From positions 2,737,001 through 2,801,000 of the forward strand of contig NZ_CP023692.1 of the NCBI RefSeq assembly GCF_008704935.1: a stretch of DNA of 64,000 nt, written 5' to 3'. Position numbers and translations under genes: made by a program. Shown here piece after piece: positions 1-8,850 of this stretch (position 1 is the stretch's first letter; each line of letters opens with the position of its first letter). Source of the DNA: Streptomyces vinaceus (GTDB lineage Bacteria; Actinomycetota; Actinomycetes; Streptomycetales; Streptomycetaceae). The notes beneath the pieces are model-generated. The model saw only the letters and a list, made by a program, of their open reading frames with translations, was not told the origin of the DNA and made no database searches.

Positions 1-64
1 AGGGGTAGGCGGCTCCACCGCGCCCCTGGGGCCCGGAGGACGAACTGTCGGTTTCACGACTCAA
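1..64 (-). CDS. N-terminus of an unidentified protein, cut by left edge
   Basis: On the minus strand a TTG at 64 is preceded by GGGAG with an 8-base spacer. It opens a frame that stays open to the window edge and encodes 21 residues beginning L-S-R-E-T-D-S-S-S-S-G-P-Q-G-R. This Ser/Gly/Pro-rich, disordered start resembles the N-termini of large proline-rich Streptomyces membrane or secreted proteins. It would be transcribed in the same direction as mshB and the small membrane gene upstream, separated from them by a hairpin. Only the start is visible, so function cannot be assigned and the TTG start is an inference from the ribosome-binding site. Confidence 0.5.
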   Translation of the reverse strand, partial: MSRETDSSSSGPQGRGGAAYP

Positions 65-189
65 GGCAGGTTCTCCCGGTTGGCTCCGCCGCCCGCGTGC
101 CGTGCGCGGGCAGCTCGGCGGCCCGACCACCATACTGGCCGCCGCCCTCGCGCAACTGTCCTAGAGGAATCAGGGGTTCCTCTTCAACC

Positions 190-219
190 CCCGCGCGCCC
201 CCTCCGAGCAGCGCGCGGG
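190..219 (-). terminator. GC hairpin after the small membrane gene downstream of mshB
   Basis: A perfect 9-bp inverted repeat (cccgcgcgc / gcgcgcggg) with a 12-base loop lies about 50 bases beyond the stop of the leftward gene ending at 270 and before the next leftward gene starting at 64. It has no T tract, as is usual for Streptomyces terminators. The rest of the 65-269 gap holds no gene that I can support; a weaker 6-bp repeat (gaggaa / ttcctc) lies at 162-180. Confidence 0.5.
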
Positions 220-269
220 CACCGCTCCAACCCCCGTGAAGGCACACCGCGACCGAGTTCAACGGCACG

Positions 270-653
270 TCACTTGCCGGACCGCGCGGCCGAAACCGGC
301 CCCTCGAACGGGCCGCGGAGCGTGGCGCACATCACAGCCAGCGCCGCCCCACCCAAAAGGTAGACGTACACGCCGATTCCGGACGAACCGAGCAGGAAGT
401 CCCCCTCGGGGCGCGGAACACCGAGCACCACGTACGCGAGGAACCAGCCGAGCGCCCCCGCGCCCACCCCGAGCCCGCTCCCGACGGCGATCCGGCCGCC
501 GAGGAACAGCCCGAGGAGCGCCAGCAGTCCCAGCAGCAGTCCGGCGGGGAACCACAGGTCCACGACCAGCCAGCCGGCCGCTCCGGTCAGCAGGCCGACG
601 GCCAACAGACCGAGCAGGGTGGCGATCCGCCCGAGGGTCACGGCGGCGCTCAC
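270..653 (-). CDS. small polytopic membrane protein (DUF6113-like)
   Basis: This 127-residue protein is almost wholly hydrophobic, with about four predicted membrane segments (roughly residues 10-30, 36-54, 62-80 and 97-113) joined by short Gly-rich loops. The GTG start at 653 overlaps the TGA of mshB by four bases (GTGA), so the two are translationally coupled. It resembles the DUF6113 family, short membrane proteins found beside mshB in actinomycetes; that family call is from memory. No catalytic motif is visible. Constant coupling to mshB suggests a role linked to mycothiol or thiol homeostasis, but this is only an inference from position. Confidence 0.75.
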   Translation of the reverse strand: MSAAVTLGRIATLLGLLAVGLLTGAAGWLVVDLWFPAGLLLGLLALLGLFLGGRIAVGSGLGVGAGALGWFLAYVVLGVPRPEGDFLLGSSGIGVYVYLLGGAALAVMCATLRGPFEGPVSAARSGK

Positions 654-1561
654 GCGTCCACCCCCGCGAACAGGTCGTGCTCGCGCGTGCCGGCCGCGGT
701 GCCCGGCCGGCCCGCGGCCAGCTCGTAGTACTCGCGGGCGAACAGCGGCTGCGCCAGGTCGTTGGAGAGGGCGAAGAAGGGCCCGTCCACGGCGATCTGG
801 GTGGCGTGGGCGCGCATCGCGGCCGCCTTGGCCGCCGCGAACGGCTCGTCGGCCCCCGTCCCGTCGTCCCCGATCTCGGCGGTGATCCGGTCGTCGGCGA
901 CGACACCGGGCACGTCGTCCGGCGAAGCGACCCCGGGGAAGGGGACCTCGGCGCCGGCCGCCTTCAGCCGGGCGAAGCCCTCCTCGACCACCGAGCGCGG
1001 CACCCGGTTCCAGTAGATCTTCCCGATCCGCCACGGATCGCCCAGGTCCCGGCGGTACGTGGCCTCCGCGGCCAGCTCCGCGCCGCGCATGGCGACCCGG
1101 TGGGCCTGGATGTGGTCGGGGTGCCCGTAGCCGCCGTCGGGGTCGTAGGTGACGAGCACCTGCGGGCGGACCTCGCGGATGACCTCGACGAGGTGGGCCG
1201 CGGCCTCGTCCAGGTCGGCGGACCAGAAGGACCCGGGCCGGCGGTTCTGCTCGGCGCCCATCATCCCGGAGTCGCGGAAGCGGCCCGGGCCGCCGAGGAA
1301 CCGGTGGTCGGTGACGCCGAGTTCCGCCATCGCGGCGTCGAGCTCGCCGACGCGGTGGGGGCCCAGCGCGTCGTCCCGGTCGGGCGCCAGGTGGGCGAGG
1401 TCCGGCGGGATGACCTCGCCCTCTTCGCCGAGGGTGCAGGTCACGAGCGTGACGAGGGCACCCTCGGCCGCGTACTTGGCCATGGTGACGCCGTTGTTGA
1501 TCGACTCGTCGTCCGGGTGCGCGTGCACGAGGAGCAGCCGACGGGCGGGAAGACCGTTCAT
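650..1561 (-). CDS. mshB: GlcNAc-Ins deacetylase MshB
   Basis: 303 residues, the usual length for 1D-myo-inositol 2-acetamido-2-deoxy-alpha-D-glucopyranoside deacetylase. The enzyme removes the acetyl group from GlcNAc-Ins, the second step of mycothiol synthesis, in the cytoplasm. The N-terminal LmbE/PIG-L signature H-A-H-P-D-D-E at residues 13-19 carries zinc ligands and the catalytic Asp, and the distal zinc His lies in a Y-G-H-P-D-H motif near residue 150. The ATG at 1561 begins [12 protein letters not shown], in register with known MshB starts; longer upstream extensions lack this similarity. The stop overlaps the following membrane-protein gene. The paralogue Mca (mycothiol conjugate amidase) shares the fold, but the GlcNAc-Ins-type length and context favour MshB. 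Confidence 0.92.
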   Translation of the reverse strand: MNGLPARRLLLVHAHPDDESINNGVTMAKYAAEGALVTLVTCTLGEEGEVIPPDLAHLAPDRDDALGPHRVGELDAAMAELGVTDHRFLGGPGRFRDSGMMGAEQNRRPGSFWSADLDEAAAHLVEVIREVRPQVLVTYDPDGGYGHPDHIQAHRVAMRGAELAAEATYRRDLGDPWRIGKIYWNRVPRSVVEEGFARLKAAGAEVPFPGVASPDDVPGVVADDRITAEIGDDGTGADEPFAAAKAAAMRAHATQIAVDGPFFALSNDLAQPLFAREYYELAAGRPGTAAGTREHDLFAGVDA

Positions 1562-1593
1562 GGGGCCAAGCCTACGATCAAGCGGCGGGCGTC

Positions 1594-1788
1594 CTACAGC
1601 TTGAGGCCGCTGATCATGCTGGCCACGTTGGTGGTCAGCTGGCTGAGGGTCGGGGCGATGGTCGAACTCGCCAGGTAGAAGCCGAGGAGCACACAGACAG
1701 CGGCGTGGCCCGCCTTCAGGCCCGACCGGCGGACCAGCAGGAAGACGACGATCGCCAGCAGCACCACGGCCGAGATCGAGAGTGCCAC
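1594..1788 (-). CDS. 64-residue two-segment membrane protein
   Basis: A short hydrophobic protein with two likely membrane helices (about residues 4-20 and 29-46) separated by a basic turn R-R-S-G-L-K. It starts at a GTG at 1788 with AGGTG about eight bases upstream, and ends 32 bases before mshB on the same strand, so it may lead the mshB transcript. Proteins of this size and pattern recur in Streptomyces as conserved hypotheticals. I do not know its function. Confidence 0.75.
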   Translation of the reverse strand: MALSISAVVLLAIVVFLLVRRSGLKAGHAAVCVLLGFYLASSTIAPTLSQLTTNVASMISGLKL

Positions 1789-2099
1789 GGCGTTTCACCT
1801 CCACGTCGAGCGGACATCGGTACGCGTACTCGTACTCAGTGCTCGGCGGAGTACATACCCACCGTGCGCTACGGATCATAACTATCCGTACCAGCGCATC
1901 GATCGAATTCCGGCAGCACGAGGGGCGCACGCCGCGCATGCGCAGGGTCACGCGGGAGGCCGGCCGGGGAGTCTGTACGCCTCCCCGGCCGGCTGTCGGC
2001 ACCCGCACGGCCGCACGCGACCCAGGCTGCACGCCCCGGATCTCGGGACAGAAACGGTCAAGTTGCCTGCGCGTAAACCGGGTTGGCGGGAAGGTGACC
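1789..2099. other. 311-base gap between the mshB group and the first peptide transporter operon
   Basis: No gene is supported here. The right half holds a strong hairpin (1959-1993) that should end the leftward transporter transcript. The left half should carry the promoter for the 64-residue protein and mshB. Between them lies a small inverted repeat cggat/atccg at about 1872-1888 on an AT-richer stretch, a possible regulator site. I could not place a convincing -35/-10 pair. Confidence 0.5.
1959..1993 (-). terminator. strong hairpin ending peptide transporter operon 1
   Basis: A perfect 13-bp stem (gccggccggggag / ctccccggccggc) with a 9-base loop lies about 107 bases beyond the stop of the last ATPase gene (2100). 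It is a GC-rich, T-poor structure of the kind that acts as a terminator or 3'-end stabiliser in Streptomyces. Confidence 0.75.
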
Positions 2100-3131
2100 C
2101 TAACGGAGCGAATCCGCGCGGGGTGGCTGGATTTCGCCTGCGAAGTGACAGGCCGACGGGTGGGCCGCCGGGCCGGAGGTGAACGCCTCCGGAACGGCGA
2201 GCAACGGGACCTCGTCCGTGCAGCGCTGCTGGGCCTTCCAGCAGCGGGTGCGGAACGGGCAGCCGGACGGCGGGTTGGCCGGGGAGGGCACGTCGCCGGT
2301 CAGGATGATCCGCTCGCGGTGGGCGCGGGCCTGCGGGTCCGGCACGGGCACGGCGGAGAGCAGGGCCTGGGTGTACGGGTGGGTGGGGTGGTCGTAGATC
2401 TGGGTGTCGGTGCCGATCTCCACCACCCGCCCCAGGTACATCACGCCGACCCGGTCGGAGATGTGCCGCACGATCGAGAGGTCGTGCGCGATGAACACGT
2501 ACGACAGGTCGAACTCGTTCTGGAGCCGCTCCAGCAGGTTGATCACCTGGGCCTGGACCGAGACGTCGAGCGCGGAGACCGGCTCGTCCGCCACGATCAC
2601 CTCCGGCCGCAGGGCGAGCCCGCGGGCGATGCCGATGCGCTGGCGCTGACCGCCGGAGAACTGGTGCGGGTACCGGTTGATGTACTCCGGGTTGAGCCCG
2701 ACCACGTCGAGGAGTTCCTGCACCTTGCGCCGCCGGTCGCCTTTGGGGGCCACCTCGGGGTGGATGTCGTACGGCTCCCCGATGATGTCGCCGACCGTCA
2801 TGCGCGGGTTCAGCGAGGTGTACGGGTCCTGGAAGACCATCTGGATGTTGCGGCGGACGGCCTTCAGGGCCTTGCCGGACAGCTTGGTGATGTCCTCGCC
2901 CTTGTACGAGATCGCCCCGGCCGTCGGGCGTTCCAGGTTGACCAGCATCTTGGCGACGGTGGACTTGCCGCAGCCGGACTCGCCGACGATGCCGAGCGTC
3001 TCGCCGCGGGCGAGGCCGAAGGAGACCCCGTCGACGGCCTTGACCGCGCCGATCTGCTTCTTGAAGAGGATGCCCTGGGTGAGCGGGTAGTGCTTGACGA
3101 GGCCCTTGACCTCCAGGATGGTCTCAGCCAT
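2100..3131 (-). CDS. oligopeptide ABC importer ATPase, F-type (operon 1)
   Basis: 343 residues, an OppF/DppF-type ATP-hydrolysing subunit that works with the D-type ATPase to power peptide import. Walker [10 protein letters not shown] is at 50-58, followed by a Q-loop (Q-M-V-F-Q-D), the ABC signature F-S-G-G-Q-R-Q-R, Walker B V-I-V-A-D-E-P and the H-loop H-D-L. The C-terminal oligopeptide/dipeptide transporter extension contains paired cysteines (C-P-F-R-T-R-C). The ATG at 3131 overlaps the preceding ATPase stop by eight bases (ATGGCTGA), so it is coupled. Its nearest visible relative is the F-type ATPase at 10563, with which it shares almost every residue through the nucleotide-binding core. 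It is the last gene of operon 1. Confidence 0.93.
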   Translation of the reverse strand: MAETILEVKGLVKHYPLTQGILFKKQIGAVKAVDGVSFGLARGETLGIVGESGCGKSTVAKMLVNLERPTAGAISYKGEDITKLSGKALKAVRRNIQMVFQDPYTSLNPRMTVGDIIGEPYDIHPEVAPKGDRRRKVQELLDVVGLNPEYINRYPHQFSGGQRQRIGIARGLALRPEVIVADEPVSALDVSVQAQVINLLERLQNEFDLSYVFIAHDLSIVRHISDRVGVMYLGRVVEIGTDTQIYDHPTHPYTQALLSAVPVPDPQARAHRERIILTGDVPSPANPPSGCPFRTRCWKAQQRCTDEVPLLAVPEAFTSGPAAHPSACHFAGEIQPPRADSLR

Positions 3132-4098
3132 CGAGGCACTCCTTCCAGAAGAAGCACGCGCTCGCGCGGCCCGGGCCCACCTGCGCGAGCGGCGGCACGT
3201 CGGTGCGGCAGACCGCCTGCGCCATCGGGCAGCGCGGGTTGAAGGCGCAGCCGGGCGGGATGGCCAGCAGGTTCGGCGGCAGCCCCTTGATCGCGTACAG
3301 CTCCTGGCCCTTCTGGTCGAGGCGCGGGATGGAGTCGAGCAGGCCGCGGGTGTACGGATGGGCGGGTGCCTTGTAGATCTCGTGGACGGGAGCCGCCTCG
3401 ACGATCCGGCCGGCGTACATGACGGCGATCTTGTCGGCGACGTCGGCGACGACGCCGAGGTCGTGGGTGATGAGGATGAGCCCCATGTTGAGCTCGCGCT
3501 GGAGCTCGGCGAGCAGGTCCATCACCTGCGCCTGCACGGTCACGTCGAGGGCCGTCGTCGGCTCGTCCGCGATGATCAGGGAGGGCTCCAGGGCCAGCGC
3601 CATCGCGATCATGATGCGCTGGCGCATGCCGCCCGAGAACTGGTGCGGGTAGTCCCCCACCCGTTCGCGGGCCGCGGGGATCCGGACCCGGTCCATCAGC
3701 TCGACGGCCTTGGCCTTGGCGTCCTTGCGGGACATCCCGCGGTGGACCTCGTACATCTCGCCGAGCTGCGCGCCCACGCTGAGTACGGGGTTCAGGGAGG
3801 ACAGGGCGTCCTGGAAGATCATCGCCATCTCGGCCCCGCGGATCCTCCGCCGCTCGTCCTCCTTCATCTTGAGCAGGTCCTTGCCCTTGAAGAGGATCTC
3901 CCCGCCCGCGATCCGGCCCGGCGGGATGTCGAGGATGCCCATCACCGCCTGGGCGGTCACCGATTTGCCGGAGCCCGACTCGCCGAGCACGGCGAGCGTC
4001 TCGCCCTCGCCCACCGAGTAGTTGACGCCGTTGACGGCCTTGGCGACTCCGTCCCGCGTACGGAACTCCACATGGAGGTCGCGGACTTCGAGCAGCAT
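3124..4098 (-). CDS. oligopeptide ABC importer ATPase, D-type (operon 1)
   Basis: 324 residues, an OppD/DppD-type ATPase. Walker A G-E-S-G-S-G-K-S lies at 39-46, with signature F-S-G-G-M-R-Q-R, Walker B L-I-I-A-D-E-P and switch His in T-H-D-L. The C-terminal domain has the Cys-containing pattern N-P-R-C-P-M-A typical of this subfamily. I chose the ATG at 4098 because AGGAG sits eight bases before it; a GTG at 4107 would abut the ribosome-binding site. It follows the permease gene by a 12-base gap and overlaps the F-type ATPase. It pairs with that ATPase under the two membrane subunits. Confidence 0.92.
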   Translation of the reverse strand: MLLEVRDLHVEFRTRDGVAKAVNGVNYSVGEGETLAVLGESGSGKSVTAQAVMGILDIPPGRIAGGEILFKGKDLLKMKEDERRRIRGAEMAMIFQDALSSLNPVLSVGAQLGEMYEVHRGMSRKDAKAKAVELMDRVRIPAARERVGDYPHQFSGGMRQRIMIAMALALEPSLIIADEPTTALDVTVQAQVMDLLAELQRELNMGLILITHDLGVVADVADKIAVMYAGRIVEAAPVHEIYKAPAHPYTRGLLDSIPRLDQKGQELYAIKGLPPNLLAIPPGCAFNPRCPMAQAVCRTDVPPLAQVGPGRASACFFWKECLDG

Positions 4099-4110
4099 GG
4101 TGCCCACTCC

Positions 4111-5136
4111 TCAGCGCAGTTTGGGGTCGAGGGCGTCGCGCACCGCGTCGCCGAGCATGATGAAGGCGAGCACCGTCACGCTCAGCGCGCCCGCCGGCCA
4201 CAGCAGCATGTGCGGGGCGTTGCGGATCTGCGAGGCCGCGTTGGAGATGTCGATGCCCCAGGAGACGGTGGGCGGGCGCAGGCCGACGCCGAGGAAGGAC
4301 AGGGTGGCCTCCAGGGCGATGTACGTGCCGAGCGCGATGGTGGCGACGACGATGACGGGCGCGATGGCGTTGGGGGCGACGTGCCGCAGCAGCATCCGCC
4401 CGTTGCCGGCGCCGAGCGCCCGGGCGGCCTGGACGTAGTCGTTCTGTTTGGCGGTGATGACGGAGCCGCGGCCGATGCGGGCGATCTGCGGCCAGCCGAG
4501 GAGCACGATGAAGCCGACGACCGGCCAGACGGTGGTGCTGGTGACCACGGAGAGGAAGACCAGCCCGCCCAGGACGACGGGGATGCCGAAGAAGATGTCG
4601 GCCACCCGGGAGAGCAGCGAGTCGCCCCAGCCGCCGAAGAACCCGGCGAGCCCGCCGAGCACCGAACCGAGCAGGGCGGCGCCGAGGGTGGCGCAGACGC
4701 CGACGGTGATGGAGGCGCGGGCGCCGTAGACGGTACGGGTGTAGACGTCGCAGCCCTGGGTGTCGTATCCGAAGGGGTGGCCGGGCGAGGAGCCCTGCTG
4801 GGACTTGGACAGGTCGCACTGGAGCGGGTCGCCGCTCGCGATGAGCTGCGGCCAGATCGCGATGACCACCAGGAACAGGATCATCAGCGAGGAGATGATG
4901 AAGACGGGGTTGCGGCGCAGCTGGTGCCAGGCGTCGGACCACAGGGAGCGGGCCTTCTCCTGCGGGCCGGGCCCGGTGGGGGCGTCCCCCAGGGGCCTTT
5001 CGAGGCTTTCGGCCTCGTCGAGCGCCAGATCCATGGGGCCGCCCTGGCCGGTGGGCGCGATGGCCTCCCCCTTTCCGGGCTGGAGTGGGTCGTACGCGGG
5101 GGATCGGCGGCCGGGCTCGGGCTCGGGCTCAGGCAT
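4111..5136 (-). CDS. oligopeptide ABC importer permease, C-type (operon 1)
   Basis: 341 residues, an inner-membrane DppC/OppC-type permease. An unusually long polar N-terminus (about 70 residues, opening with Pro-Glu repeats) precedes the first helix at about 78-100, then a periplasm-like segment with conserved G-T-D/D-T-type loop, and five further helices holding the EAA loop (A-A-R-A-L-G-A near the middle), which contacts the ATPases. The start ATG at 5136 overlaps the previous permease stop (ATGCCTGA). The counterpart in operon 2 has a shorter N-terminus, so the acidic/proline extension is specific to this copy. Confidence 0.92.
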   Translation of the reverse strand: MPEPEPEPGRRSPAYDPLQPGKGEAIAPTGQGGPMDLALDEAESLERPLGDAPTGPGPQEKARSLWSDAWHQLRRNPVFIISSLMILFLVVIAIWPQLIASGDPLQCDLSKSQQGSSPGHPFGYDTQGCDVYTRTVYGARASITVGVCATLGAALLGSVLGGLAGFFGGWGDSLLSRVADIFFGIPVVLGGLVFLSVVTSTTVWPVVGFIVLLGWPQIARIGRGSVITAKQNDYVQAARALGAGNGRMLLRHVAPNAIAPVIVVATIALGTYIALEATLSFLGVGLRPPTVSWGIDISNAASQIRNAPHMLLWPAGALSVTVLAFIMLGDAVRDALDPKLR

Positions 5137-6052
5137 AACGGATCCTCGGGTCCAGGACCGCGTAGAGCAGGTCGACGAGCAGGTTCGCCAGCAGGAAGAC
5201 GATGACGAGGATGGTCACGAAGCCGACCACCGTCGGGGAGTTGTTGCGCAGGATGCCCTGGTAGAGCTGGTATCCGACGCCGTGGATGTTGAAGATGCGC
5301 TCGGTGACGATGGCGCCGCCCATCAGGGCGCCGATGTCGGTGCCGATGAAGGTGACGACGGGGATGAGCGAGTTGCGCAGCAGGTGGCGGGTGACGACCC
5401 GGCGGCGCGGCAGACCCTTGGCGACGGCGGTGCGCACGTAGTCGGCCTTCACGTTCTCGGCGATGGAGGTGCGCGAGAGGCGGGTGACGTACGCGAGGGA
5501 GACCAGCGCGAGCACGATGCCGGGCAGGATCAGCTCGTTGAAGGGGGCGTCCGGTGAGACGGTGGGGCGGACCCAGCCCCACTGGACGCCGAAGAGGTAC
5601 TGGAGCAGGTAGCCCGTCACGAACGTCGGCACGGAGATGACGACGAGGGTGAGCACCAGTACGGAGGTGTCGACGGACTTGCCGCGGCGCAGGCCGCTGA
5701 CCACGCCGAGGGTGATGCCGATGACGATCTCGAAGAAGATCGCGACGATGGTCAGGCGCAGGGTGACGGGGAAGGCCGAGGCCATCAGCTCGGTGACGGG
5801 CTGGCCGTTGAAGGCCGTGCCGAAGTCCCCCTGGAAGATCTGGCCCATGTAGTGCAGGTACTGCTCCCACAGGGGCCGGTCGAGGTAGAGGTCCTTGCGG
5901 ATGCGCGCGGCGGTGGCGGGGTCGGGCGCCTTGTCGCCGAAGAGGGCGGCGACGGGGTCGCCCAGTGCGTACACCATGAAGAAGATCAGGAACGTGCTGC
6001 CGATGAACACCGGGATCATCTGGAGCAGCCGCCGGATCACATAACGTCCCAT
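5129..6052 (-). CDS. oligopeptide ABC importer permease, B-type (operon 1)
   Basis: 307 residues beginning M-G-R-Y-V-I-R-R-L-L-Q-M-I-P-V-F, the characteristic DppB/OppB start in which the first helix follows a short basic tail. Six membrane segments and an EAA loop (A-V-A-K-G-L-P) are visible. The ATG at 6052 has GGAG six bases upstream. It forms the translocation pore with the C-type permease and is coupled to it by an 8-base overlap. The N-terminal half carries the usual D-K-A-P-D-P-A-T insertion of actinobacterial peptide permeases. Confidence 0.92.
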   Translation of the reverse strand: MGRYVIRRLLQMIPVFIGSTFLIFFMVYALGDPVAALFGDKAPDPATAARIRKDLYLDRPLWEQYLHYMGQIFQGDFGTAFNGQPVTELMASAFPVTLRLTIVAIFFEIVIGITLGVVSGLRRGKSVDTSVLVLTLVVISVPTFVTGYLLQYLFGVQWGWVRPTVSPDAPFNELILPGIVLALVSLAYVTRLSRTSIAENVKADYVRTAVAKGLPRRRVVTRHLLRNSLIPVVTFIGTDIGALMGGAIVTERIFNIHGVGYQLYQGILRNNSPTVVGFVTILVIVFLLANLLVDLLYAVLDPRIRYA

Positions 6053-6082
6053 GGACTGCTCCAGGATCGATCCGACAGGGGG

Positions 6083-7711
6083 TCAGCTGACCTTGATCTC
6101 GTTGTAGACGGGGACGCTGAACTGGTTGAGCGCCACGTCCGAGAGCCGCTCGGCGTAGCCCGCGCTGCCGTTCTGGTACCAGAGCGGGATGGAGGGCATC
6201 TGCGCGGCGAGGATCTTCTCGGAGTCCTGGAACTTCGCGATGGCCTTGGCCGCGTCGCTCTCCTGGTTGGCCTCGTCGACGAGCTTGTCGAACTCCGGGT
6301 TGCTGAATTTCCCGTAGTTGGAGGAGGCGCCGGTGTAGTAGAGCGGCTGGAGGAAGTTCTGGATGAGCGGGTAGTCGGCCTGCCAGCCGGAGCGGAAGGG
6401 GCCGGTCAGCTTGAAGGCGCTCTGCTGGTTGCGGAAGTCCGCGAAGGTTCCGATCGGGTTGACCGTGCAGACCGGGCCCTCGCCGATCGCGTTGTTGATG
6501 CTGTTGCAGACGGCGTCCATCCACTCGCGGTGCGAGCCGGTGTCCACGTTGGAGGTCAGGGTGACCTTGCCGCCGGGGAGCCCGCCGGCGTCCTGGATGA
6601 GCTTCTTGGCGGCCGCCGGGTCGTACTTGCAGGCGTCGCCGCAGAGCGTGGCGCTGAAGCCGCCCTTCTCGCCGAGGGCCGGGGAGGTCCAGTCCTTGGC
6701 CGGGGTGCGGGTCTCGCGGAAGATCTGCTTGGTGATCTCGTCGCGGTTGATGGCCATCGAGATGCCGCGGCGGACGTTCTCCATGCCCTCCTTGCTCCAC
6801 TGCGGGTCGTACAGCGGGAAGGTGAGGGTCTGGATGATGAGGGCCGGCTGGTTGATGTACCGGTCGCCGAGGTCGTTCTTGACGTTCTTCAGCTGCTGCG
6901 CGGGGACGTCGTCGACGAGGTCGAGGTTGCCGGAGATCAGGTCGGTGTAGGCGGTGTTGTTGTCGGTGTAGACCTTGAGGTCGACGCCGCTGTTCTGCGC
7001 CTTGTCCTCGCCCGGGTAGCCCTCCCAGGTGCGCAGCTTCATGCCGGTGCCCTTGGTGTACGAGTCCACCGTGTACGGGCCGTTGCCGACGGGCTTGTTC
7101 AGCCAGCCGCTGTGGTCGGTGAAGAAGGCCTTGGGCAGCGGGGAGAAGGCCTGGTAGCCGAGGGTCTCGGGCCAGGTGGAGAACTTGTTCTTCAGGGCGA
7201 CGGTGAAGGTCTTGGGGTCCTTGACGACCAGCCCGGACATCGTCTTGGCCTTGGGCTCCCCGGAGGCGGGGTGGAGGGCCTCGTAGCCGACGATGTCGGA
7301 GAAGAACGGCGCGTTGTTCTGCTTGTTGCGCACGTCCGCGCCGTAGTTCCAGGCGTCCACGAAGGACTGCGCGGTGACCGGCTCGTCGTTGCTGAACTTC
7401 CAGCCGTCCTTCAGCGTGATGGTGAAGTTCTGGCTGTCGGTCGTCTCGATCTTCTCGGCGAGCATGTTCTTGGCCTCGCCGGTCTTCGGGTCGTACCGCT
7501 TGAGGCCCCGGAAGATCATGTCGAGGACCTTGCCGCCCTGCACCTCGTTGGTGTTGGCCGGCTCCAGCGGGTTCTGCGGGTCACCCCAGGAGGAGCTGAC
7601 GACTCCCGCGCCACCGCCGCCTCCGCCGCTGTCGCTACCGCCGCAGGCCGTCGCCGCGAGGGCGACGGCCACCGCACATGCGGCCCACTTGGCGTGGGTG
7701 GCTCCGCGCAT
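6083..7711 (-). CDS. peptide-binding lipoprotein (operon 1)
   Basis: 542 residues, an extracytoplasmic family-5 solute-binding protein that delivers peptides to the permease. The signal peptide has basic M-R-G-A-T-H-A-K-W, a hydrophobic core, and a lipobox ending A-T-A-C with the lipid-anchored Cys at 23, followed by a Ser/Gly linker. The ATG at 7711 is chosen because GGAGG lies six bases upstream; ten extra upstream codons are possible but lack a ribosome site. It is the first gene of operon 1 and is followed by permease B after 30 bases. From memory, the gene order matches the peptide transporter next to bldK in S. coelicolor. Ligand preference cannot be read from sequence. Confidence 0.92.
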   Translation of the reverse strand: MRGATHAKWAACAVAVALAATACGGSDSGGGGGGAGVVSSSWGDPQNPLEPANTNEVQGGKVLDMIFRGLKRYDPKTGEAKNMLAEKIETTDSQNFTITLKDGWKFSNDEPVTAQSFVDAWNYGADVRNKQNNAPFFSDIVGYEALHPASGEPKAKTMSGLVVKDPKTFTVALKNKFSTWPETLGYQAFSPLPKAFFTDHSGWLNKPVGNGPYTVDSYTKGTGMKLRTWEGYPGEDKAQNSGVDLKVYTDNNTAYTDLISGNLDLVDDVPAQQLKNVKNDLGDRYINQPALIIQTLTFPLYDPQWSKEGMENVRRGISMAINRDEITKQIFRETRTPAKDWTSPALGEKGGFSATLCGDACKYDPAAAKKLIQDAGGLPGGKVTLTSNVDTGSHREWMDAVCNSINNAIGEGPVCTVNPIGTFADFRNQQSAFKLTGPFRSGWQADYPLIQNFLQPLYYTGASSNYGKFSNPEFDKLVDEANQESDAAKAIAKFQDSEKILAAQMPSIPLWYQNGSAGYAERLSDVALNQFSVPVYNEIKVS

Positions 7712-7818
7712 GGAGTGCCTCCTATGGCTCCCAAGACTCACTTAGGGCCCAATGTCACCCTATGTGGGGGCCGGAACACTCCTGGTTGGACCGATTGCAC
7801 CCTCGCGTCCCGCGCCTG

Positions 7819-8784
7819 TCACCCGCGCGAGTGCATACTCAGCTCCCAGGTGTCCACCGCGTAGTGCAGGCGCATGCCGTGCGCCTCGTAGAGCCCGAGC
7901 GCGCCGGTTTCGTTGCGGGTGTCGACGCCGAGGCCGACGGTGTCACGGCCGCGGGCCGCGTACGCGGCGAAGGCGTGGCGCAGCAGGAAACCGCCGATGC
8001 CCCGGCCGCGCAGGTCGGCGCGGACGCCGAGGTGGCTGACCCAGGCCATGCTGGTGCGGTCGTCCCGGGTCAGCAGGACGCCCACGTCGCCGGAGCCCGG
8101 CAGGTTCGCGATCCAGACCAGCGACCAGTCGAGGGCGCGGGCGCCCAGGTGGTCGAGCCAGGCCTCGTACGGGCGGTCCACATGGCCGAAGTGGGCGGCG
8201 AAGGCGTCCTCCACCAGGGCGTGGGCCCGGCGGGGGTCGGCCGGGTCGGCGGCGCAGTCGCGCAGGACCAGCCCCTCGGAGGGGGCGGGCGGCGGGTCGG
8301 CGGCCGCGGAGACGGGCCGGGTCATCACCTGGTAGCGGCGTACGCGGCGGTAGCCTCGGGCGGGCAGCACGTCGGGGTCGAGGACGGGCTCGGCGGTGAG
8401 CTGGAGCCGCAGGACGGCGTCCCGCGCCCCGGCGGTGAGCTCCCGGGCGCGGATCTCCATCAGCTCCAGCAGCCGGACGCCCGCGGCGCGGTGGCCGGGC
8501 AGTACGGAGTGCTCGGAGTCGACCCTGCCGGGCCCGGAGTCGGCCCACACCTGGGCATGGGCGACGAGCCGGCCCCCTTCGAAGGCCAGCCAGGAGTCCT
8601 TGGCCAGGTCGATGCCGGGGTGGTGGAGGTCGGCCTCGACGGCGCAGAGGTCGGTCTCCGGTCTGCCGATCTCGATGACGTCGACGGCGTTGAGCAGGGC
8701 GCAGATGTCGGCCGCGTCCCCGGGCCCGGCGGGCCGTACGGTCAGCGTGCGCCGGCTCCGGCGGCCGTACGGGATGGCGGTCAC
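7819..8784 (-). CDS. double-domain GNAT N-acetyltransferase
   Basis: 321 residues with two GNAT-like halves. The N-terminal half (about 15-150) is degenerate. The C-terminal half (about 175-315) has a clear acetyl-CoA pyrophosphate loop R-G-R-G-I-G-G and the motif N-x-x-A-L-G-L-Y-E-A-H-G-M. This two-domain layout resembles mycothiol synthase MshD, but the sequence is not close enough to name it. The GTG at 8784 is preferred because GGAGG lies about eight bases upstream; an upstream in-frame start would add 12 basic residues. It sits 66 bases downstream of the orphan binding protein on the same strand. Substrate unknown. Confidence 0.8.
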   Translation of the reverse strand: MTAIPYGRRSRRTLTVRPAGPGDAADICALLNAVDVIEIGRPETDLCAVEADLHHPGIDLAKDSWLAFEGGRLVAHAQVWADSGPGRVDSEHSVLPGHRAAGVRLLELMEIRARELTAGARDAVLRLQLTAEPVLDPDVLPARGYRRVRRYQVMTRPVSAAADPPPAPSEGLVLRDCAADPADPRRAHALVEDAFAAHFGHVDRPYEAWLDHLGARALDWSLVWIANLPGSGDVGVLLTRDDRTSMAWVSHLGVRADLRGRGIGGFLLRHAFAAYAARGRDTVGLGVDTRNETGALGLYEAHGMRLHYAVDTWELSMHSRG

Positions 8785-8850
8785 CCGCTCACCCTCCCCC
8801 CGCCGAAGGCGCCCGCGCAACCGCCTTTCGGCGCGGCCCCCGCCGGGGTG

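Noticed and set aside
80..1678. Long plus-strand open frame opposite mshB
   Set aside because: Arg/Gly/Pro-rich, no domain and no ribosome site; it is the antisense shadow of mshB, as with the long antisense frames over the transporter, kinase and protease genes.
1872..1888. Inverted repeat considered as a promoter or riboswitch
   Set aside because: Too short and without the conserved core of any aptamer I know; no spaced promoter boxes.
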